Shown here in pieces: positions 56,585-64,000 of a stretch of DNA of 64,000 nt (position 1 is its first letter; each line of letters opens with the position of its first letter). The notes under the pieces are model-generated. The model saw only the letters and a list, made by a program, of their open reading frames with translations, was not told the DNA's origin and did no database searches. The translations under genes and the position numbers were made by a program. Source of the stretch: Methyloceanibacter superfactus (GTDB lineage: Bacteria > Pseudomonadota > Alphaproteobacteria > Rhizobiales > Methyloligellaceae); NCBI RefSeq assembly GCF_001723305.1, contig NZ_LPWF01000028.1:62001-126000 (forward strand), given 5' to 3'.

Positions 56585-57898
56585 ATGCGGCGATCATCTC
56601 TCATTGTGCTTGCGGGCTTGCTCGGTGCCGTCGTGGCGCCGCTGCCGGCCTATGCGGTGGTCGAGCTCGACATCACGCAAGGCACCATCCAGCCCATGCC
56701 GATCGCCATTGCCGATTTTGGTGCGGGGCTCGGAATCGATCCCGAAGCGGCGCGTGAAATCTCGACCGTCGTGGCGGAGGATCTTCAATCCTCGGGCCTG
56801 TTCGCGCCGATCGACCAGGCGGCGTTCATCGAGCGCGATCTCGCCATGAGCAGCGTGCCGCGCTTCGAGGACTGGCAGGTCATCAACGCCCAAGCCCTTG
56901 TCGTCGGGCATATCGGCTCGACCAACGGGAAGATCCGGGCCGAGTTCCGGCTGTGGGACGTGCTGTCCGGCAAGCAGCTGGTGGGCGAGCAGGTGTTCTC
57001 GCGGCCGCAGGAAGCCCGCCGCCTCGGCCACATCATCGCCGATACAATCTATGAGCGCATTACCGGTGAGAAGGGCTATTTCGACACGCGTATCGTGTAC
57101 GTCGACGAATCGGGCCCGAAGGACCGGCGCATGAAGCGCTTGGCCATCATGGATCAGGACGGCCACAACGTACGGTTGTTGACCCAAGGCCAGAGCCTGG
57201 TGCTGACGCCGCGATTCAGCCCCTCGACCCAAGAGATCACCTACATGTCCTACGAGGGGGCGGAGCCGAAGGTCTATCTGCTCAATATCGAGACCGGGCA
57301 GAAGGAGATCGTCGGCGCCTTCCCGGGGATGACTTTTGCCCCAAGGTTCTCGCCCGACGGCATGCGCATCGTCATGAGCCTCGAGCAGGGCGGGAATTCC
57401 AACCTTTTCGCCATGGATTTGCGCAGCCGGCGGACCTTGCAGCTCACCAATACGGACGCGATCGACACCGGGCCCTGCTACGCGCCGGATGGCCGCCAGA
57501 TCACCTTCGAGACCGATCGGGACGGCTCCAGGCAGATCTATGTCATGGACGCGGACGGCTCCAATCAGCGCCGCATCAGCCAGGGGGAGGGCAGCTACTC
57601 GACCCCGGTATGGTCGCCCAGGGGCGATCTCATCGCCTTCACCAAGATGCTCGGCGGGCGATTCCTGATCGGTGTGATGAAGCCCGACGGGACGGGCGAG
57701 CGCATCCTCACCGAGGGGTTCCACAACGAGGGTCCGACCTGGTCGCCCAACGGCCGGGTGCTCATGTTCTTCCGGGAATCCCCCGGTGCCGGCGGCGGTC
57801 CGCGGCTCTACACGATCGACCTCACGGGCTACAACGAGCGCCAGGTCGCGACCCCGGCCTTCGGCTCCGACCCGGCCTGGTCTCCCCTGATTAATTAG
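56585..57898 (+). CDS. tolB: TolB, Tol-Pal system periplasmic protein
   Basis: Periplasmic beta-propeller protein of 437 residues linking TolA, Pal and peptidoglycan. Seen: signal peptide ([20 protein letters not shown]), an N-terminal alpha/beta domain ([20 protein letters not shown]), and repeated propeller blades: [96 protein letters not shown]. It ends with a hairpin terminator-like element. ATG is 13 bases after tolA. Confidence 0.95.
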   Translation: MRRSSLIVLAGLLGAVVAPLPAYAVVELDITQGTIQPMPIAIADFGAGLGIDPEAAREISTVVAEDLQSSGLFAPIDQAAFIERDLAMSSVPRFEDWQVINAQALVVGHIGSTNGKIRAEFRLWDVLSGKQLVGEQVFSRPQEARRLGHIIADTIYERITGEKGYFDTRIVYVDESGPKDRRMKRLAIMDQDGHNVRLLTQGQSLVLTPRFSPSTQEITYMSYEGAEPKVYLLNIETGQKEIVGAFPGMTFAPRFSPDGMRIVMSLEQGGNSNLFAMDLRSRRTLQLTNTDAIDTGPCYAPDGRQITFETDRDGSRQIYVMDADGSNQRRISQGEGSYSTPVWSPRGDLIAFTKMLGGRFLIGVMKPDGTGERILTEGFHNEGPTWSPNGRVLMFFRESPGAGGGPRLYTIDLTGYNERQVATPAFGSDPAWSPLIN

Positions 57899-57905
57899 CT
57901 GTTTT

Positions 57906-57922
57906 CAGCCATTTTTTGGCTG
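57906..57922 (+). terminator. Short hairpin after tolB
   Basis: Stem CAGCCA/TGGCTG (57906-57911 with 57917-57922, loop TTTTT) starting 8 bases after the tolB stop. A T-run lies in the loop rather than after the stem, so it may attenuate rather than terminate. Confidence 0.4.
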
Positions 57923-58190
57923 GTTGTGGACTGCGCGCGGCGGTTGCGGCCTATTTGCAACAGTCGATTACGCTTTCTTAATCGGAGTGCCTCAACGTCG
58001 TTAACCACACCTTGATCGGCGTCTCCGAGCGGGATAGCTTGAGCGGGCTGGAGGATGAGATTCGGAGTGGCATTTTAGCATCAATGACCGGCAAAACGGT
58101 CCCTGGACAATAGTCCGATCTTGATCTGAAAACGTCGCCCCGGTACATGCAAAGACGGCTATTGCCGTTTTAACCAAAGGAGAGAAGACC

Positions 58191-58310
58191 ATGCAGGGTT
58201 TGAAGGGCGTTATCGCCGCTGTCATGCTCGTGGCCGCCGCCGTTTCGCTTGGTGGCTGCTTCGGCCATCACGAGAAGGCCGTCGTCATGGAGCCGCTGAA
58301 GCTCGGCTAA
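58191..58310 (+). CDS. Small lipoprotein of 39 residues between tolB and pal
   Basis: Not recognised as a named family. Seen: strong AAGGAGAG, ATG 58191, signal peptide core VIAAVMLVAAAVSLGG, and a lipobox with LGGC at about 20-23; after the cysteine only 16 residues follow (FGHHEKAVVMEPLKLG). The mature peptide would be a small lipid-anchored tail, likely in the outer membrane. Followed by its own terminator, so it is a separate transcript inside the tol-pal cluster. Confidence 0.72.
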   Translation: MQGLKGVIAAVMLVAAAVSLGGCFGHHEKAVVMEPLKLG

Positions 58311-58364
58311 ATCACGACACTGATTTGCCGTGGAAGCTCCTGGCTTCCGGGCAAAACGGGACAT

Positions 58365-58420
58365 GGATGCCGGAGCGCCGTAGCTGATGCGGCGGCGCTC
58401 CAGGCATCCTTTTCCTTTTT
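58365..58420 (+). terminator. Rho-independent terminator after the small lipoprotein gene
   Basis: A 16-base stem with one bulge (58365-58380 with 58393-58409, loop about 12), followed by TTTT CC TTTTT. It lies 55 bases after the lipoprotein stop, supporting a short monocistronic transcript. Confidence 0.85.
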
Positions 58421-58448
58421 AGGGCCCTGATTTCGGCCCCGCCGTGTC

Positions 58449-58469
58449 GGGCTCCGTCTCTCGGAGCCC
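58449..58469 (+). promoter_or_regulatory. Perfect hairpin in the pal upstream region
   Basis: Stem GGGCTCCG/CGGAGCCC (58449-58456 with 58462-58469), 135 bases before pal. It may be part of the pal leader or a second terminator; no T-run follows. Confidence 0.4.
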
Positions 58470-58604
58470 GGAAACCGGCCCATAAACGCCACCTTTTTCC
58501 GTCTTAACCATATCGCTGCGGAAGCCCTCGGGGGCCTCCGGAGCTAAGACATCGTTAAGGACTTCACTCCTACGATTTTCTTAAATTTAGCGGGAGTTAA
58601 GTAC

Positions 58605-59117
58605 ATGCGTTTCCGTGGTGGGGTCGGCCACGCCTGCAAGCTCGCGGGTGTGCTCTTGGCGGTCGGTTTGGCGCTCGGCGCCTGTTCGAAGAGCCAGCAG
58701 CCGAAGGAATACGGTCTCGGGGGCGAGGGGCCGGCCACGCCGGGCAGCACCAGGGATTTCTCGAGCAATGTGGGCGACGTGGTCCACTTCCAGGTGGACA
58801 GCGCCCGGCTGACGGGCGAGGCGCAGAACATCCTGCGCAAACAGGTCCGCTGGCTCAACCAATACGGGCAATACACCGTGACCATCGAAGGTCATGCGGA
58901 CGAGCGGGCAACGCGCGAATACAATCTCGCGCTCGGCGCTCAGCGGGCCATGGCGGTGAAAGGCTTCCTGCTCAGCAACGGCCTCAGCGCCCGGCGGGTC
59001 AAGACCATCTCCTACGGCAAGGAGCGGCCGATCGCGGTGTGCGACGACATCTCCTGCTGGTCTCAGAACCGTCGTGCTCAGACGATCCTGAATGCGGGCG
59101 CGGTGGCCCGCTACTAG
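58605..59117 (+). CDS. pal: Peptidoglycan-associated lipoprotein Pal
   Basis: Outer-membrane lipoprotein of 170 residues that binds peptidoglycan. Seen: lipoprotein signal peptide (LAGVLLAVGLALGAC, lipid-modified cysteine about 27), then an OmpA-like domain with VVHFQVDSARLTGEAQNILR, VTIEGHADERATREYNLALG, AQRAMAVKGFLLSNGLSARR and VKTISYGKERPIAVCDD. Completes the Tol-Pal complex. ATG 58605 follows GGGAG about 7 bases upstream. Confidence 0.95.
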   Translation: MRFRGGVGHACKLAGVLLAVGLALGACSKSQQPKEYGLGGEGPATPGSTRDFSSNVGDVVHFQVDSARLTGEAQNILRKQVRWLNQYGQYTVTIEGHADERATREYNLALGAQRAMAVKGFLLSNGLSARRVKTISYGKERPIAVCDDISCWSQNRRAQTILNAGAVARY

Positions 59118-59266
59118 ACCTTGTCGCTGGACGGTTTGTGGGCCAAACACACCTAAGTTTGGCCCCAAAGGGCCCGGCAAATGGACGCGTTCCGGCGGAT
59201 TCGCCGCGGCTCGTGTCCATCGCCGCGTGAAGCTCCGCGCCGGTCCTGCTGACAAGGTCGCAAATC

Positions 59267-60580
59267 GTGCTCCCATCGCTTCACATTTGGGGTCCCACAC
59301 GGGGGACCCGCGTCCATCTCGCCGCGCTGGCGGTCTGTGTCCTGCTGGGTCTCGCGCCGGGCCGGGCGCTGGCGCAAGACGGCGGCGATCTCGATGCCCG
59401 CGTCGGCAAGCTTGAGACGGAGATCGCCGATCTCAAGGCCATGGTGGGGCGTCTGGAGGCGCTGGTCCGCGCCAAACCGAGCCTGGCGCCAGGGGTGTCG
59501 GGCGCCGCTCCAGCGGGCGATGGCGATCTCGACTCCCGCGTGAGCGTGATCGAGACGCAGATCGGGGCGCTCACCAATCAGATGGCCATGATGGGCGGCC
59601 AGATGGGTGGTCAGGCCGGCGGGGCCGATGCCACGCCACCGCCGCCGGCCGATGTCGCTGCGGCGGAGGAGACGATGCCCCCGGCGCCCAAGTCTGACAC
59701 CAGCAAGCCCGATATCGCGCCCGACGTCATGGAGGCTCTACGGGACGAGCCGGCACCGGCCGAGGCCGCGCCCAAATCAGCGCCCCTTGCGCCTCAGGCC
59801 GCGATTCCGCCGCAGGCCGACGACAGCGATCCGTCGAAGCCGCGCTGGTATGGGCCAAGGGCCGGCGGACAACAGCCCGATGGACAACAGCCCGGCCAGG
59901 CGGAAGCCGACGATAACGCCCCCCAATCGATCCTGCCACCGTCCGCCACCGGCGCTGTGCCGGACGACGCGGCCCAAAGAGACGACTTGGCCAAGAGCCT
60001 TGCCGCGCTCCCCGACGGCGACGCCCAGGCGCTTTACGAGCAAGCCTACGGCGATCTTCTGCAGCGCGATTATCCGGCGGCCGAGACGGGCTTCGCCAAG
60101 GTGGTGAAGACCTATCCGAAGGATCCGCTGGCGGGCAGCGCGCAATATTGGGTCGGCGAGACCTATTACGTGCGCAAGCAATACAAGAAGGCGGCCGACA
60201 GCTTCCTCGCCGCCTACCGCAAATACTCCTCCAGCGACAAGGCGCCCGACAGCCTGCTCAAGCTCGGCATGTCGCTCGCGGCTCTCGGCCAGAAGGATGC
60301 CGCCTGTTCCACCTTTGCGGAGCTCAACGACAAATTCCCCGACATGCACGATCATCTGCGCAATCAAGCCAAGGGCGAGGCAGACAAGGCTGGCTGCAAA
60401 TGCGCGCGGCGGACCGGTCTCGCGCCAAGAAGCGGACATGCTGTTTCAGCCGCTGTTGCGTTATGCCCGCGTGGCGCTCGCGGTGTCCGGCGGTCCGGAC
60501 AGTCTGGCGTTGATGCATCTCGCGGCGCGCTGGCGTGCCGCGCGGAAGGACGGTCCGGCGCTCTCCGTGTTCACGGTTGA
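59267..60580 (+). CDS. cpoB: CpoB/YbgF, Tol-Pal-associated coordinator (C-terminal end disturbed)
   Basis: Periplasmic TPR protein that coordinates Tol-Pal with peptidoglycan synthesis. Seen: signal peptide (LAALAVCVLLGLAPGRALAQ), a coiled coil (DLDARVGKLETEIADLKAMV), a long Pro/Ala/Gln-rich linker (GGQQPDGQQPGQA), and TPRs (ALYEQAYGDLLQRDYPAAET, AQYWVGETYYVRKQYKKAAD, LLKLGMSLAALGQKDAACST). The conserved end is near GEADKAGC at about 60398; beyond it the frame runs through tilS to 60580, probably because an indel hides the true stop. The GTG start is uncertain. Confidence 0.85.
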   Translation: MLPSLHIWGPTRGTRVHLAALAVCVLLGLAPGRALAQDGGDLDARVGKLETEIADLKAMVGRLEALVRAKPSLAPGVSGAAPAGDGDLDSRVSVIETQIGALTNQMAMMGGQMGGQAGGADATPPPPADVAAAEETMPPAPKSDTSKPDIAPDVMEALRDEPAPAEAAPKSAPLAPQAAIPPQADDSDPSKPRWYGPRAGGQQPDGQQPGQAEADDNAPQSILPPSATGAVPDDAAQRDDLAKSLAALPDGDAQALYEQAYGDLLQRDYPAAETGFAKVVKTYPKDPLAGSAQYWVGETYYVRKQYKKAADSFLAAYRKYSSSDKAPDSLLKLGMSLAALGQKDAACSTFAELNDKFPDMHDHLRNQAKGEADKAGCKCARRTGLAPRSGHAVSAAVALCPRGARGVRRSGQSGVDASRGALACRAEGRSGALRVHG

Positions 60581-61745
60581 TCACGGCTTGCGTCCCGGCG
60601 CGCGTGACGAGGCGCTGATGGTCGGCCATGCCGCCGCGCTGTCGCTGCCGCATACGATCCTCGCCTGGAAAAACCAAGGCGACGTCACCACGGGCGTGCA
60701 GGCCAGCGCGGACGGCGCGCTACGACCTGATGACGGCGGAGGCGGTCGCGCACGACATCGGCGCGCTCGTCACCGCCCATCATCTGGACGATCAGGCCGA
60801 GACCTTCTTGATGCGGCTGAAGCGCGGCAGCGGCCTCGATGGTCTCGCCGCCATGGCCGAGACGGGGGCCTGGGCCCGCTCCCCTTGCTCCGGCCGCTGC
60901 TCGACGTGCCGAAGGCGCGGCTCGTCGCCAGCGCCGAGGTGGCGGGGCTCGCCTTCGCCGTCGATCCGAGCAACGCGGACCCTCGATTCGAACGCGCGCG
61001 TCTGCGCGGCGCCAACGATGCCTACGCCAAGCTCGGTCTGACGCCGGAAGCCCTGGCGCTGTCGGCGCGGCGCCTGCGGCGGGCCCGCGCGGCGCTCGAC
61101 GAGGCGGCGCAAGAGCTTCTCTCCCGCCATGCCGAGACCAGCGATGCCGGCTATGCGGTCGTCGATTGGACGGCGCTCGCAACTTGCCCGGAGGAAATCG
61201 CCCTGCGGTCGCTGTCGCGCCTTCTGGCGTCGGTCGGCGGCAGCGAGGACCCGGTGCGCTTGGCCAAGCTCGAGGCGCTGTTCGCCGCGCTCCGCGAGCA
61301 TCCCGACAAGGCTCATACGCTCGGCCGCTGCCGCATCGCGCCGCACGGCGAGGGGCGGCTCGGGATCTTCCGCGAGATGCGGCGGGACGGGCTACCGGTG
61401 CTCGAGCTCCATCCGGGCGAGGGGGCTCTATGGGACAATCGCTTCCGGGTCACGCTTGGGACCGCCGCGCCGCGGACCCTTACGGTGCGGGCGCTTGGCG
61501 AGAGCGGCTGGCGTCAGCTCCGCGAGGCCGAGGCCCTGCCGGACTCGCTGCCGCGGCTCGCGGCCCGGGCGCTGCCGGCCTGCTGGCGCGGCGAAAGCCT
61601 ATTGGGGCTGGCTGACTTCCGTCAGGCGCCTCAGTGCTCCACGCCTTGCTCGCGCCACGAAGCGCGCCTTGACTGCCAAGCAACGTTCCTGCGGGGGCCG
61701 ATCCGAGAGCCGAGGCGGGACGCCGCAGCGATCCTAAGCCGTTGA
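60438..61745 (+). CDS. tilS: tRNA(Ile)-lysidine synthetase TilS (several indels)
   Basis: Modifies C34 of tRNA-Ile(CAU), cytoplasm. Seen: P-loop [31 protein letters not shown], then in another frame [20 protein letters not shown] and [20 protein letters not shown], then [12 protein letters not shown], and a C-terminal domain. Two bases are lost near 60711 and one near 60877; the middle frame rejoins exactly. The start is ATG 60438 or an upstream ATG at 60400 with one more lost base near 60430. The last 40 residues are doubtful. TilS is essential in most bacteria, so the breaks are probably errors. Confidence 0.88.
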   Translation: MLFQPLLRYARVALAVSGGPDSLALMHLAARWRAARKDGPALSVFTVDHGLRPGARDEALMVGHAAALSLPHTILAWKNQGDVTTGVQASADGALRPDDGGGGRARHRRARHRPSSGRSGRDLLDAAEARQRPRWSRRHGRDGGLGPLPLLRPLLDVPKARLVASAEVAGLAFAVDPSNADPRFERARLRGANDAYAKLGLTPEALALSARRLRRARAALDEAAQELLSRHAETSDAGYAVVDWTALATCPEEIALRSLSRLLASVGGSEDPVRLAKLEALFAALREHPDKAHTLGRCRIAPHGEGRLGIFREMRRDGLPVLELHPGEGALWDNRFRVTLGTAAPRTLTVRALGESGWRQLREAEALPDSLPRLAARALPACWRGESLLGLADFRQAPQCSTPCSRHEARLDCQATFLRGPIREPRRDAAAILSR

Positions 61746-61899
61746 GGAAGCATGCACCTCTTTGCGTTAGCTTTACTTGGCAAAAGTCGTGCAGGTTCCT
61801 ATGTTAACTGGGCTTACTGGCCATTCTGAGCCAGTTTTTCGGGGGCAACGCTCTTAACGCCGCGCGCCTCTCAGCCAAGCCGTCAGGTCAGGTCAGTTC

Positions 61900-63828
<1,929 letters not shown>

Positions 63829-63857
63829 ACACGGCTCTCCAAAGCATTTGATTTGCG

Positions 63858-63889
63858 CATGCCCGGCCTTGTGCCGGGCATGTTGCTTT
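63858..63889 (+). terminator. Rho-independent terminator after ftsH
   Basis: Perfect 10-base stem CATGCCCGGC/GCCGGGCATG (63858-63867 with 63873-63882, loop CTTGT), 29 bases after the ftsH stop, followed by TTGCTTT. Confidence 0.8.
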
Positions 63890-63905
63890 GTGCTAAGGCT
63901 CCCCC

Positions 63906-64000
63906 ATGGCTGAAAAGAATACGGCAGATGGGAAGCTCTATCTCCGGCCCATCGGGTTTCTCTACGGACCGCCGGCCGACGCCGGCATCGAGGATGGCTT
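63906..64000 (+). CDS. folP: Probable dihydropteroate synthase, start only
   Basis: Reading frame starting MAEKNTADGKLYLRPIGFLY and open to the window end (31 residues). The LYLRPIGFLYGPPADAGI opening resembles the extended N-terminus of alphaproteobacterial FolP, and folP commonly follows ftsH in this lineage. The catalytic part is outside the window. ATG 63906 is the only start in frame. Function is inferred from context. Confidence 0.5.
   Translation, partial: MAEKNTADGKLYLRPIGFLYGPPADAGIEDG

Noticed and set aside
6002-60880. True pseudogenes or programmed frameshifts
   Set aside because: Shifts occur in unrelated genes, at short G/C runs, without slippery heptamers plus stimulators, and hit essential genes; several are compensated within 100 bases, which selection would not arrange.

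Overview
The window reads as a chromosomal segment of an alphaproteobacterium of the order Hyphomicrobiales (Rhizobiales). The basis is high GC coding sequence, gene order (DUF1013/TrcR - quinone oxidoreductase - DUF1192; DUF1465 - rpmE - ABC exporter; zapA - 6S RNA - TIGR00282 phosphoesterase - yebC; ruvCAB - ybgC - tolQRAB - pal - cpoB - tilS - ftsH) and lineage-typical families (split PntAA/PntAB/PntB transhydrogenase, aa3 oxidase subunit IV, DUF4164, DUF1465, DUF4345). No genus can be named safely; a Hyphomicrobiaceae or Methyloceanibacter-like relative is a guess. I see no phage, insertion sequence, CRISPR array, tRNA or rRNA.

Layout. 1-8.8 kb: a sigma-54 response regulator, an M3 oligoendopeptidase, a DUF6790-like membrane protein, a DUF411 metal-binding protein, an EEP-family membrane phosphoesterase, an ABC1/UbiB kinase, a DoxX-cupin-VOC cluster and cytochrome oxidase subunit IV. 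8.9-11.9 kb: pntAA-pntAB-pntB. 12-25.2 kb: alpha/beta hydrolase, rpsU, purEK, DUF4345, two divergent DUF465 genes, a cytochrome c, two SH3-domain proteins around a cupin, TfoX, a B12-binding radical SAM protein, DUF1622, tautomerase and an acyl-CoA synthetase. 25.2-39.4 kb: conserved order-specific housekeeping genes, including a MotA-like/OmpA-like membrane pair, suhB, efp, a ThiE-like/Sel1 pair, zapA, 6S RNA and yebC. 39.4-51.4 kb: an envelope and signalling module (dgkA, glycosyltransferase, phosphatase, Spy-like protein plus two-component system, PAS-GGDEF-EAL, MscS-type channel, LprI, an Arg-rich unknown). 51.6-64 kb: ruvCAB, ybgC-tolQRAB-(small lipoprotein)-pal-cpoB, tilS, ftsH and the start of a probable folP.

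Sequence quality matters here. About twenty genes, including essential ones (ruvA, ruvB, tolQ, tilS, pntAA), carry indels, nearly all single-base losses in short G/C runs. Their conserved protein sequence continues without loss in another frame. These look like consensus errors, not pseudogenes, so such genes are annotated here as single full-length CDSs with the shift points stated.

No dramatic new system is evident. The best leads are the uncharacterised MotA-like/OmpA-like stator pair (30.9-32.9 kb), a candidate small RNA with three hairpins and an anti-Shine-Dalgarno stretch (27.9-28.0 kb), a 39-residue lipoprotein between tolB and pal, an Arg-rich protein before ruvC, a His/Met/Asp-rich periplasmic protein divergent from a two-component system, and a 29-residue membrane protein.
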